This document shows, one piece after another, positions 42,122 to 49,959 of a stretch of 64,000 bases of DNA. The notes beneath the pieces were generated by a model. It was not told where the DNA came from and searched no databases. It saw only the letters and a program-made list of their open reading frames with translations. The translations under genes and the position numbers were made by a program. How positions within the stretch are numbered: the first letter of the stretch is position 1; each line of letters begins with the position of its first letter. The stretch is from Martelella sp. NC20 (GTDB taxonomy: Bacteria; Pseudomonadota; Alphaproteobacteria; Rhizobiales; Rhizobiaceae), in contig NZ_CP054863.1 of NCBI RefSeq assembly GCF_013459645.1, positions 1-64,000 of the forward strand, in the 5' to 3' direction.

Positions 42122-42604
42122 ATGATCCGCAAAATTGCTCTCGTCGCCGCCCTGCTCGCACCCGTTTCCGCGTTCGCACAGGACCTGCCCACCAACCCCT
42201 ACCTGCCGCTGGATCTGGCAACCAATGCCGCCCAGGCAGCGGTTCAGGCATGCTCGGCTGAAGGCCACAATGTCAGTGTCTCGATTGTTGCCCGCAGCGG
42301 CGTCGAAAAGGTCTTGCTGCGCGCCGACAATGCTGGCCCCCATACGGTTGGCAGCAGCTTCGGCAAGGCGTTCACCTCCGCAAGCATGGGGCGGGAAACG
42401 GCCGGGCTGGCCAATTTCATCGGCGCCAACCCGCAAAATGACGGCATGCGCGACATGGACGGACGGATGGTGATCCAGGCCGGCGGTCTGCCCATCAGCT
42501 TCAATGGCGCTCTGGTCGGCGGAATTGGTGTCGGTGGCGCGCCGACAGGCGATATCGATGCCATGTGCGCCCGCGCGGGTCTCGATGCGATTGGCGCCGA
42601 ATAA
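42122..42604 (+). CDS. Secreted HbpS/GlcG-family protein
   Basis: A 160-residue protein with a Sec signal (LVAALLAPVSAFAQ), followed by a complete HbpS/GlcG (DUF336) domain: LATNAAQAAVQACSAEGHNVSVSIV, ADNAGPHTVGSSFGKAFTS and the Gly-rich VGGIGVGGAPTGDID. In Streptomyces HbpS is an extracellular haem-binding protein that modulates the SenS kinase. Here the gene follows a kinase/regulator pair directly, so a similar accessory-sensor role is plausible. No classic haem-binding Thr can be confirmed by eye. Confidence 0.87.
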   Translation: MIRKIALVAALLAPVSAFAQDLPTNPYLPLDLATNAAQAAVQACSAEGHNVSVSIVARSGVEKVLLRADNAGPHTVGSSFGKAFTSASMGRETAGLANFIGANPQNDGMRDMDGRMVIQAGGLPISFNGALVGGIGVGGAPTGDIDAMCARAGLDAIGAE

Positions 42605-42640
42605 CTGAAGAAAACTGAAGCAAGAACGCATCTGATCTTG

Positions 42641-42675
42641 AGCCGGCCCGGTAAAACGGACCGGCTTTTGTTATT
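42641..42675 (+). terminator. Rho-independent terminator after the HbpS-like gene
   Basis: AGCCGGCCCG, a 6-nt loop GTAAAA and CGGACCGGCT form a 9-of-10 stem, followed at once by TTTTGTTATT. It is 37 nt after the stop codon. Confidence 0.8.
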
Positions 42676-42796
42676 GGCTTCCACGCCCGGCTTTCAGTTC
42701 ACTGCTTCCACCCGCGCTTTGCAGTAATCAGAATTTTAACCGGACGACTGTAATTTCAGAAGAACCTAATCCCTGTTTTCCCTGAAGTGGATTTCA

Positions 42797-43555
42797 ATGT
42801 CGTACTTCCTGAACCTGGCACTGGTTCCCTCAATCCTGCTGTTTCTGGTCTTCGGTCTCGCCTTGTTCGCCATGACCTATTGGGTTCTGTGCCTGTTTGC
42901 CCGATTTGCGCGCACGGATGCTCTCGTCATTCCGCTGGGCGCCTTCATTGGAACGATTGCGACATCCTGGGCTCTGTCTCTCGGCTTCGTTGCCGCCGAC
43001 ATCTGGACGCTGCACGCAAAGGCTGACCAGGAGCTCACCTCGGAACGATCCGCGATCAATCGACTGATCGGAAACGCCGAAGCCGAGGTCCTGAACAGGC
43101 CTGACCTTGAAGCAGCGATGGAGTTCTATCGTGAAAAGGTGATCTCGGACGAATGGGGTGCCAACGGAAACCTTCATCCCGCGGCTTCGGTCGAGCAGGC
43201 GCTTCAGAAAATACGCATCATCATCATGGATATCGCCGAGGGCGATGCGCCCGCTCCGATCATCAATCAGACCGTTGCCATTTTCAACGACCTGCAGGAA
43301 ACACGCGATGTGCGCCTCGCCATCGCCAGCACGACCGTCAATCAGTATAAATGGTATATGCTGCTGACGCTGACGATCTTGACATCGCTTACGATCGCCG
43401 TGACGCACGCAGACAGAACACGCGCGGGGAGTATAGCGATATTCCTTTATGTGCTTGCAGCAACAACAAGCCTCTGGCTGCTGACGGTACACGCAAGTCC
43501 CTACGGCGGTATCGAAACGATAGAACCAAGCGGGCTGTATCTGAATCTGACCTGA
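42797..43555 (+). CDS. DUF4239-family membrane protein
   Basis: A 252-residue integral membrane protein with two N-terminal helices (residues 8-30 and 45-70), a cytoplasmic central domain rich in helices (DQELTSERSAINRLIG and FNDLQETRDVRLAIA), and two C-terminal helices. This is the bestrophin-like DUF4239 layout. Function unknown. It is a single gene after the terminator. Confidence 0.82.
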   Translation: MSYFLNLALVPSILLFLVFGLALFAMTYWVLCLFARFARTDALVIPLGAFIGTIATSWALSLGFVAADIWTLHAKADQELTSERSAINRLIGNAEAEVLNRPDLEAAMEFYREKVISDEWGANGNLHPAASVEQALQKIRIIIMDIAEGDAPAPIINQTVAIFNDLQETRDVRLAIASTTVNQYKWYMLLTLTILTSLTIAVTHADRTRAGSIAIFLYVLAATTSLWLLTVHASPYGGIETIEPSGLYLNLT

Positions 43556-43704
43556 TGTTGGGACGCACCTGGGCGTACTCCCCTGGTTGAGGAGCTTCAA
43601 TCCGGCAGTCCTTATATCTTTATTCCGGAGTTGCGCCTCGGCGTTCTTAACCCTACGGCTGCAGTTCAGAGCGGTGAGTTCATTCCGAAGCAACTGGCGC
43701 CGGG

Positions 43705-43853
43705 TTGTCCTCCGTTGACGTAGGGACCGATATCGAACGACCCTTGAACATCATCAAACGCTCCGAAGCAGCGAAAGACTTTGAGGTTCTGCTCCGTCGA
43801 TGGGGGGCGAGCGCACCTTCAACTGGTTTGGTCGATGCCGTCGCCTCGCTAAG
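43705..43853 (+). pseudogene. IS5-family transposase remnant (C-terminal part, frameshifted)
   Basis: One frame reads IERPLNIIKRSEAAKDFEVL to RRW (43736-43803). The continuation expected in IS5/IS427 transposases, GERTFNWFGRCRRLAK, follows in another frame (43806-43853). A frameshift and loss of the rest of the element show it is dead. The remainder of 43556-43981 holds nothing else I recognise apart from the oleate hydratase leader. Confidence 0.8.
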
Positions 43854-43981
43854 CATCAGGCTACTTCCGTTTTCAACTCTTTGTTTTGGATTGTTAATCC
43901 TATGTGTTAACGTCATCCTGTAGGGATACAGCAATTAACAAAACAACCCCTTCTTGTCGGACAACAATAAAGGAACTCCAC

Positions 43982-46003
43982 TTGGCCGAGAACGACAAAA
44001 ACAGCCTTTCATCTTCCCTTCTGCGAACTCACATAGATGCATTGAAGGCGCAAAAAGTAGATGTGGCACCGGACGCCTCATCGCAACGCCTCCACAATGG
44101 GCGAGATACACTTTTGCCGCCGGCGGATCTCCATGGCACTTATGTTAACCATCGCCCACTGCCCACGGAAGGTGTTGCGGAACGCCATGCTTATATTGTC
44201 GGAAGCGGGATCGCGGGTCTTTCGGCGGCGTTTTTTCTGATCCGCGATGGCCATATGCCGGCTGAAAACATTACCCTTATTGAGGGAATGAAGGTCGAAG
44301 GCGGTGCACTTGATGGCGCAGGAAATGCCGAGGACGGTTTTATCGTACGTGGCGGCCGTGAAATGGAACTAACCTATCAGAACTTCTGGGACGTGTTCTC
44401 GGAAATTCCGGCTTTGGAGTTGCCTGATCCCTTCACGGTTCTAGATGAGTACCGGATTGTGAATGACACTGACAAAAATTGGTCGAAAGCCCGACTTCTG
44501 GAAAAAGAGGGCCAGATCAGGGATTTTTCCACGATGGGACTGTCCCGGTCTGAGCAGCAGGAGCTTGTAAAGCTTTTGCTGGCCCGCAAGGAAGACCTAG
44601 ATAATGTCAGCGTTGAAGAGTGGTTTACGCCAGGCTTTTTGGCCAGCAATTTCTATACATTCTGGCGCACCATGTTCGCCTTCGAGAGCTGGCATTCGGT
44701 ACTGGAAATGAAGCTCTACATGCATCGCTTCTTGCACCTGATGGATGGGCTGAACGACATGACCTCGCTAGTATTTCCGAAGTACAACCAATACGAGAGT
44801 TTCGTACGTCCGTTATTGGGTTGGCTGAAGGAAAAGGGCGTCAATACCCGGTTTAACACAACGGTCTTGGACCTGGACTTTGACGGAAAAGGTGAAGAAA
44901 TCACCGTCCGTGCGCTTAAATTCCGAAGTAGTGAAGGAGAGGGCAGGATTGAAATCGGCGCCCAGGATCTGGTCTTTGTAACCACCGGTTCGATCGTCGA
45001 AGACACCGCCTACGGCGATGGCGAAACGGTGCCAGAACTGAAGATCAACGCCGACGAACCCGCTGCAGGCCCAGGGTGGAAACTCTGGAAGAACCTTGCC
45101 AAAAAATCCCCGGTTTTTGGCAACCCAGAAAAGTTCTGCGGCGACCCGTCAGCCTCCACATGGGAATCTGCGACACTCACCTGCAAGCCGTCCCCCCTAA
45201 TTGATAAGATCAAGGAACTATCGATTAACGATCCATACTCTGGCAACACTGTAACCGGCGGAATTATCACGTTCACCGACTCCAATTGGTTAATGAGCTT
45301 TACCGTCAACCGTCAGCCGCACTTCACGAACCAGCCTGACGACGTCATCGTCATTTGGGTTTATGCGCTATTGATGGATCAGGCGGGTAACTACATCAAG
45401 AAGACAATGCCGGAATGCACTGGCAACGAGATTTTGGCTGAAATGTGCTTCCATCTTGGGTTAATCGATAGACTTGGCGAAGTGATTGCTGCCACCAAAG
45501 TCCGGACAGCTCTTATGCCCTATATTACTGCTCAGTTCATGCCGCGGGCTGCAGGTGACCGCCCATGGGTTGTTCCTCAGGGCTGCACCAATCTCGCGTG
45601 CTTGGGGCAGTTCGTGGAAACTCATAACGATGTTGTCTTCACTCTAGAAAGCTCAGTGCGCACCGCCAGAATAGGTGTTTACCAACTTTTAGGGGTGAAG
45701 AAACAGGTTCCCGATATCTATCCCGGCCAGTACGATGTGCGCAGATTGCTTCGCGCAACACGTACGCTCAACAATGACGAGCCGTTCGTCGGCGAAGGCG
45801 TTCTCCGGCATTTTCTCGGCGGCACCTACTTCGAACACATTTTGCCACTGGGTCCTGACGAGACAAACGGCGATCTGCACCAACCAGGCCTGTTTGATCG
45901 ACAGCTTACTGCCTTACGCAAGATGATAGACAACGGACTTGCATTGGACGCGAGCCGGACGTGGATTCGAGGTGCGATAGATCATATGCGCCGAAAAAAA
46001 TGA
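43982..46003 (+). CDS. ohyA: Oleate hydratase
   Basis: A 673-residue FAD-dependent fatty acid hydratase (myosin-cross-reactive-antigen family) that adds water to the cis-9 double bond of oleic acid, giving 10-hydroxystearate. FAD motif [14 protein letters not shown] (about residues 70-83), then [15 protein letters not shown] and [11 protein letters not shown] with the catalytic Glu region, and [18 protein letters not shown] near the C-terminus. Length is normal. TTG 43982 is preferred to GTG 43904: AAAGGA sits 7 nt before it. The coding sequence is visibly more A/T-rich than its neighbours and is bracketed by IS remnants, which suggests acquisition by transfer. Confidence 0.92.
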   Translation: MAENDKNSLSSSLLRTHIDALKAQKVDVAPDASSQRLHNGRDTLLPPADLHGTYVNHRPLPTEGVAERHAYIVGSGIAGLSAAFFLIRDGHMPAENITLIEGMKVEGGALDGAGNAEDGFIVRGGREMELTYQNFWDVFSEIPALELPDPFTVLDEYRIVNDTDKNWSKARLLEKEGQIRDFSTMGLSRSEQQELVKLLLARKEDLDNVSVEEWFTPGFLASNFYTFWRTMFAFESWHSVLEMKLYMHRFLHLMDGLNDMTSLVFPKYNQYESFVRPLLGWLKEKGVNTRFNTTVLDLDFDGKGEEITVRALKFRSSEGEGRIEIGAQDLVFVTTGSIVEDTAYGDGETVPELKINADEPAAGPGWKLWKNLAKKSPVFGNPEKFCGDPSASTWESATLTCKPSPLIDKIKELSINDPYSGNTVTGGIITFTDSNWLMSFTVNRQPHFTNQPDDVIVIWVYALLMDQAGNYIKKTMPECTGNEILAEMCFHLGLIDRLGEVIAATKVRTALMPYITAQFMPRAAGDRPWVVPQGCTNLACLGQFVETHNDVVFTLESSVRTARIGVYQLLGVKKQVPDIYPGQYDVRRLLRATRTLNNDEPFVGEGVLRHFLGGTYFEHILPLGPDETNGDLHQPGLFDRQLTALRKMIDNGLALDASRTWIRGAIDHMRRKK

Positions 46004-46061
46004 CACCCGCAGTGTGAGGCTGGGGAAGCGCGCGGCGTAAAGCGAATTTGTCCGCCACGCG

Positions 46062-46163
46062 CCGGTGCAAAAGTCGGCCACGGAAGCGGCGGAATGACTC
46101 GGCCGCGGGCGGAGTAAAATCCGGCCACCTATTTTCCTTCTGCAATGAGCGCAGGAAGGACAG
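46062..46163 (+). repeat. Solo IS21-type terminal segment
   Basis: About 100 nt are almost identical to the complement of the istA-proximal end of the intact element (23609-23706). They include CGGTGCAAAAGTCGGCCACG, GGCGGAGTAAAATCCGGCCA and TTCCTTCTGCAATGAGCGCA, with only a few differences. It breaks off just before istA would start. Confidence 0.85.
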
Positions 46164-46328
46164 GTATTCCCGCCGCCGCCCGGGTGGAACTCGCCGAACC
46201 CACAGGCTGTCGAATTGAGCGAGGGACGCAAGGGGTGCAGGTCAATAGTTTTATGGGTGCCGAGAGGCAGTTGAAAAGGACCATTGCCTAATGGTTGATC
46301 GTCGAAGAATTCTGGACTCGTCATGCGG

Positions 46329-46371
46329 CATGGCCTAATCGCTGCGAAGCTGCGAAAACGGCCAACTTCGG
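46329..46371 (+). repeat. Inverted repeat, left copy, flanking the toxin-antitoxin pair
   Basis: TGGCCTAA, GCGAAGCTGC, then AAAACGGCCAACT match the complement of 47281-47321 at roughly 34 of 41 positions. The two copies face each other across the toxin and antitoxin genes. Confidence 0.75.
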
Positions 46372-46393
46372 AACAGGTAGCGAACACGGCGTT

Positions 46394-46681
46394 TCAGACA
46401 GGCGGCCAATGTTGCGCGCCATGCAGCAGACGCAAAATCTCGACTCGATCCAAGCGCGATCGAACCCGGTAAATGATGATAAACGGGGTCCGGTTAACGA
46501 CGAGCTCACGGGTGCCGCGCATGCGACCGATCCGCCCCATTTCTGGGTGGTCGGCCAGCCCATCCGTCTGCTGCTCAATCTCCCCAAGCTGGTCAAGGGC
46601 AGCGCGGGGGTTGTCCCGAGCGATATAGGCAATGGCATCCGTTCGATCGGTGCGAGCCTGGGGAAGCCAGACGACCTTCAC
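46394..46681 (-). CDS. RelE/ParE-family toxin
   Basis: A 95-residue ParE-superfamily toxin: VVWLPQARTDRTDAIAYIA, a central helix pair with NPRAALDQLGEIEQQTDGLA, then GRIGRMRGTRELVVNRTPF and IIIYRV, which are the family's strand elements. ParE members poison gyrase; RelE members cleave mRNA on ribosomes. The bulky C-terminal IIYRVRSRLDRVEILRLLHG favours ParE. The start overlaps the antitoxin stop by 4 nt. Confidence 0.88.
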   Translation of the reverse strand: MKVVWLPQARTDRTDAIAYIARDNPRAALDQLGEIEQQTDGLADHPEMGRIGRMRGTRELVVNRTPFIIIYRVRSRLDRVEILRLLHGAQHWPPV

Positions 46682-47145
46682 TCAGCATCGCCCTTGATGC
46701 GCCCCAGAAGCTCTGCGCGCTGGCGCGCCATATCCTGCTTGACCATTTCATGAGAAACCCACTCGGTATTCGGATCGTCGGCTTCCTTCAAGGCAATCTC
46801 AACCTGTTCGCGGAACCATTTGTCATGGGTGGCGGCTTCGTGGGCGCGGCGCAGGGCTTCGGCGCGATCTGGCCGCGAATGGGGCTTGCCGCCCGCAGCC
46901 TCGTACTCGGCCGCGTCCACATCGAAGCGCTGGATGCCGATGTCCTTGAGATAGGAGACCAGCGTTTCCATGCGGCGGAACACCCGAACCTGGCGGCTGC
47001 GTTGCGCGACCAACGCCCGTTCGGCCATGCCATATTTGACAAGCACCGACCACCCGCCCGGCTGACCGACCACATGCGCACCGCTCACAGCACCGGCTTC
47101 CACGAGCCGGGATAGCGATGAATGGTCGATGGTTTCGACGGTCAC
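46678..47145 (-). CDS. Two-part antitoxin with N-terminal plasmid-type domain
   Basis: A 155-residue protein. Residues 90-155 (ATHDKWFREQVEIALKEADD and then PNTEWVSHEMVKQDM) are a typical RelB/ParD-like antitoxin tail. Residues 1-85 (SLSRLVEAGAVSGAHVVGQPG and VRVFRRMETLVSYLKDIGI) resemble plasmid partition-associated ParC-like proteins. This doubles the usual antitoxin length. It is upstream of and coupled to the toxin. An A/T-rich promoter region lies at 47160-47260. Confidence 0.75.
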   Translation of the reverse strand: MTVETIDHSSLSRLVEAGAVSGAHVVGQPGGWSVLVKYGMAERALVAQRSRQVRVFRRMETLVSYLKDIGIQRFDVDAAEYEAAGGKPHSRPDRAEALRRAHEAATHDKWFREQVEIALKEADDPNTEWVSHEMVKQDMARQRAELLGRIKGDAE

Positions 47146-47280
47146 GGCATCATTCCTCCTTGCAGTCTATTATTGCTATGGTATGCAACTAATAATAATT
47201 TGCAAGGTCGTCAATTGTCAAGAAGATGTGAATACGTCGCATAAATTCCCTCCACTGCTATTCACTCACCGATTGCTCTC

Positions 47281-47321
47281 CGAGTTGGCCGTTTTGCAGC
47301 TTCGCGCCTGTTAGGCCAAGT
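47281..47321 (-). repeat. Inverted repeat, right copy, flanking the toxin-antitoxin pair
   Basis: The complement is CTTGGCCTAACAGGCGCGAA followed by GCTGCAAAACGGCC, matching 46329-46371. The remaining part of 47146-47421 has no gene. Confidence 0.75.
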
Positions 47322-47421
47322 AGCGCCGGGCGAACGATCGTCACCCGCATGGGCGAAGACGTCTGAATGCTGTCTTCGTGCCGCAGGCATAGAGCGCGCT
47401 CCCGAAGGGAGGGCACAAAAT

Positions 47422-47934
47422 TCACCCGCACCAATGCCGTTTTCTGTCGTTCCAGGCGGCCGATCCGCCGCGATATCGCAACGCAAGATCCTCGAACACA
47501 AGGATTTTCCCAGCATCGCGCCCATCCACCTGAACATGAATGAGACTTCGACCATATTTGTCAGTCGTTCCGCTGTCGATGATTTCAACGCTCCCGGCAT
47601 GACCGATCAGCTCCCGCAACCTGTCTCTGGCCAGATATCCGACTTTTTCCTCGTAGCTGCACCGCGGCTTCGAGATTTCGGGCGTATCGATGTCGAGCAA
47701 ACGCATCCTCTGACCACCAATTTTGATGGTGTCCCCGTCGTAAACGTTGATTTCCCCGGCGTTGGTCTCGATCGTCGTTTGCCGGCCGTATTTTTCAGCC
47801 TTTCGGCCGATCTCCCGAAGGACCGATTTCGGTACGCCGATCGATTGAACGAAACTGCTGGCCTCCGGAACGGCGGCGATAATGGCGATGGCCCCGGCAA
47901 TACCGAGCAAAAACTTGGATCGCATGCGTTTCAT
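47422..47934 (-). CDS. Thermonuclease-family (SNase-like) protein
   Basis: A 170-residue protein with an N-terminal hydrophobic signal/anchor (FLLGIAGAIAIIAAV). The SNase core is VYDGDTIKIGGQRMRLLDIDTPE, with GDT and the R-L-x-x-ID-PE set of catalytic Arg/Asp. CSYEEKVGYLARDRLREL and TDKYGRSLIHVQVDG complete the fold. Such exported nucleases are common on conjugative replicons. Monocistronic, between the antitoxin region and repC. Confidence 0.88.
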   Translation of the reverse strand: MKRMRSKFLLGIAGAIAIIAAVPEASSFVQSIGVPKSVLREIGRKAEKYGRQTTIETNAGEINVYDGDTIKIGGQRMRLLDIDTPEISKPRCSYEEKVGYLARDRLRELIGHAGSVEIIDSGTTDKYGRSLIHVQVDGRDAGKILVFEDLALRYRGGSAAWNDRKRHWCG

Positions 47935-47959
47935 GTTGGAATTTCAGCCTCCTAACCAA

Positions 47960-49252
47960 CTATTGGAACAGCTCTTGGCGGCCTTGATCCGGCCGCGCGG
48001 CCAACTTTCGAGCGAGCAACCCGTGCAAGGACTTTTCGAGATGCAATTCCCCCTCGGCGGCTTTCCGGGCCATTCCCCGCAAATAGCCTCCCGGCGAACT
48101 GACTTCTCCGTCGGCCTGTTTTTGGGCGGTAATAGCAAGGGCGAGCGAAGCGGGCCCTTGCCCAGCGACCTGTCGCATTTCCGCCCAGGCGTGAGCCGAC
48201 ACACCGAGCATCGGGCGAAGTTCAGCGGCATATGCGTCCAATTCGCGCCAGCTTCGCGGTGGTACGGGGGAAAGCTCGGAAATGATCGGGCACGCGGCCA
48301 ACACGGTTCGAAGATCTATCCGCCGTCCGGATTTCACCGGATTTTCCGCTTGTTCGGGCTTCACAATCCGCTCAGGCTCATTTTCAAGAGCCATTCTTTC
48401 AGGGCCGTAGGCGCTGTCAGGTTCAAATCTAGATTGTTGCGCGTCAGCGTAACTCCGTTCGTCATTACAAGATACTATTTCAGGTTTGGTTGTAGGTTTG
48501 AATAGGTGTCTGTTGACGGACTCCGTGGTGTCAGTTTTCTTGTCCAGGTCCCTCATGACGAGGGCATTAAGGGCCTTCCAGAGGCGTTCGAAATCGCGGT
48601 GCATCCGCTCAAGATGCTCCACGTTCGCGCGGCCGATCTTGCCCAGGAACGCTCGCAGGTCGCCCAACCGCTTTGCGAAGCTATGCCAGCGGCGTGCCGG
48701 AAGCGTCTCTTTCGACATCTCCAGGGCGGCCATGATGTCTCGCCGCAGCGACGTGATATCGTTGCGCAGGATGCGCCGGCGCTGATTGTCGCGGTCGTAT
48801 CTGTCGGCCTTCGCCGTCAGCTCGTCAAACCGCGCTTCGAGCAAGGCGAGGCTGATGCCATGCGCATGCACGATGCGGCCGGAACGATCACGCTGGCCGG
48901 AGCGCCGGCAATTGGCGCTATCGTGGTGAGAGATAATGCCCATGTCGGTCAGCGACCGCAGGGCGGCCCGTGTCGCGTTGACGCTTATATTGAGCTGGCG
49001 AGCCAACGCCTCGTTGGACAGCCAGACGATCGGTTGAGATCCTTTTTGCCAGTCCTGATCATAGGTGGCGTCGAACAGGATATTCAGCAGCAGCATTTGC
49101 GAGGTGTTCGTTTTCAGAACGGGACGGATGCGGTTGAGAAGCCGTCTGATTTCGGCGCGGCTATGGTCTCCGATCGGGGTCTTGGCCGCGAGATCGGAAA
49201 AATAGGCACGCTCGGGTGTCTGTTTTCGCCACCCGGTCGATGATTTTAACAT
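47960..49252 (-). CDS. repC: RepC plasmid replication initiator
   Basis: A 430-residue RepC-type protein. The N-terminal DNA-binding domain shows PIVWLSNEALARQLNISVNATRAALRSLTDMGIISHHDS, then RRSGQRDRSGRIVHAHGISLALL, the standard RepC winged-helix layout. LRRDIMAALEM is the downstream helix region, and the C-terminal domain ends with SPGGYLRGM, typical of RepC/RepABC proteins. There is no repA or repB upstream, so this is a repC-only replicon, or those genes are elsewhere. The origin of RepC replicons usually lies inside the gene; an A/T-rich patch at 48400-48510 is a candidate. The ATG 49252 has AAGGAAAACGGA before it. Confidence 0.88.
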   Translation of the reverse strand: MLKSSTGWRKQTPERAYFSDLAAKTPIGDHSRAEIRRLLNRIRPVLKTNTSQMLLLNILFDATYDQDWQKGSQPIVWLSNEALARQLNISVNATRAALRSLTDMGIISHHDSANCRRSGQRDRSGRIVHAHGISLALLEARFDELTAKADRYDRDNQRRRILRNDITSLRRDIMAALEMSKETLPARRWHSFAKRLGDLRAFLGKIGRANVEHLERMHRDFERLWKALNALVMRDLDKKTDTTESVNRHLFKPTTKPEIVSCNDERSYADAQQSRFEPDSAYGPERMALENEPERIVKPEQAENPVKSGRRIDLRTVLAACPIISELSPVPPRSWRELDAYAAELRPMLGVSAHAWAEMRQVAGQGPASLALAITAQKQADGEVSSPGGYLRGMARKAAEGELHLEKSLHGLLARKLAARPDQGRQELFQ

Positions 49253-49321
49253 TCCGTTTTCCTTGCTTTCGAGCAGGAAGCAGGCAAAGGGGTATCGTGC
49301 GCAAAAACTGCGTTTTTCCTC

Positions 49322-49428
49322 TTGCCTACGATGTCGGGTGAATGCTAAAAAAGAGCCTATCCAAGTGTTGGCTATTTTTAGCACTAAGCCCCCGCCGGTT
49401 GCAGCCGCGCGGGGCTTTGTCGTTTTGA
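49322..49428 (+). ncRNA. Candidate counter-transcribed RNA upstream of repC (incA-like)
   Basis: On the strand opposite to repC, TTGCCT (49322) and TAAAAA (49346) are spaced by 18 nt, a good promoter. It would produce an RNA of about 70 nt from near 49357, ending in a G/C-rich hairpin (AAGCCCC...GGGGCTT, 49386-49416) followed by TGTCGTTTT. RepABC and repC plasmids carry just such an antisense RNA in the repC leader, which controls RepC and sets incompatibility. Position, orientation and terminator all fit; expression is not shown. Confidence 0.6.
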
Positions 49429-49435
49429 GGCTACC

Positions 49436-49642
49436 TCAAATTGTCTCTCCTTTTTGTCGCGCTGAATTTAACTTCACAGAAGCCAAAATAGATTCAGCGG
49501 CAGCCGCCAACTGGTTCTGTATCGCGTTGATCAAGCTATAATCGCCACGCACAGCGCAAATTGCGCTGCCGCCGGCAATGCCTTCCGAGAGCACACATGC
49601 GCAGACGGGAGCTTTGGCTGTGTTTGCTCGAGCTATGCTCAT
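49436..49642 (-). CDS. Small ORF coupled to icmT, unknown function
   Basis: A 68-residue frame whose ATG overlaps the IcmT stop (ATGA), which supports translation as the last gene of the leftward transfer operon. It has four Cys/Gly-rich residues in APVCACVLSEGIAGGSAIC and a helical C-terminus LINAIQNQLAAAAESILASV. No family recognised. A perfect palindrome CAGCGCAA-A-TTGCGCTG lies inside it (49552-49568). Confidence 0.4.
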   Translation of the reverse strand: MSIARANTAKAPVCACVLSEGIAGGSAICAVRGDYSLINAIQNQLAAAAESILASVKLNSARQKGETI

Positions 49643-49959
49643 CCCGGAACCTCACGCGTCTCAAAGCCGTAGTCGATCATTGAACGGTATCTGTAGCCGG
49701 GCAGGGCGGGACGTTGGCGGCCAGCAACAAGACTGCGAATGGCCCTCAGTGCATTCGGGAAAGCGTACCCATAGCGCTCGATGAGCCAGAACCCGCAGCA
49801 TGCGAGGACCAGAGCGATAAAGGTCCATAGCCGCAGGTGCAGTGTCAAAAGCAGGAAGAAGAATATCAGGCGGGCATCGAAGATAAGCAGGCGCGGCGTT
49901 CGCACTGTTTCCCGCCAGTAAACCGGCGTGCCGTAGATATTGAAGCTGCTTTCCGCCAT
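49639..49959 (-). CDS. icmT: IcmT/TraK-like component of type IVB secretion system
   Basis: A 106-residue protein with two hydrophobic helices (LIFFFLLLTLHL and WTFIALVLACCGFWLI), preceded by WRETVRTPRLLIFDARL, and followed by ERYGYAFPNALRAIRSLVAGRQRPAL. This is the IcmT/TraK signature. IcmT is an inner-membrane protein needed for export in Legionella and IncI transfer. It overlaps DotG by 1 nt. Confidence 0.85.
   Translation of the reverse strand: MAESSFNIYGTPVYWRETVRTPRLLIFDARLIFFFLLLTLHLRLWTFIALVLACCGFWLIERYGYAFPNALRAIRSLVAGRQRPALPGYRYRSMIDYGFETREVPG

Larger units (their letters stand above)
46004..46393. other. 390-nt mosaic of IS and repeat sequence, no gene
   Basis: Between oleate hydratase and the toxin gene there is a solo IS21 end (46062-46163), about 160 nt that match nothing I recognise, and the left of two 40-nt inverted repeats (46329-46371). 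No open frame here has a recognisable domain. Confidence 0.6.

Noticed and set aside
4339..43853. The two IS5-family remnants as halves of one element split by rearrangement
   Set aside because: The N-terminal piece (GRPSIPPEMLLRAT type) and the C-terminal piece (ERTFNWFGRCRRLAK type) belong to different IS5 subgroups, so they are separate fossils.
49552..49568. Palindrome CAGCGCAA-A-TTGCGCTG as an iteron or partition site
   Set aside because: There is only one copy and it lies within a possible small gene, so a role in replication or partition cannot be supported.
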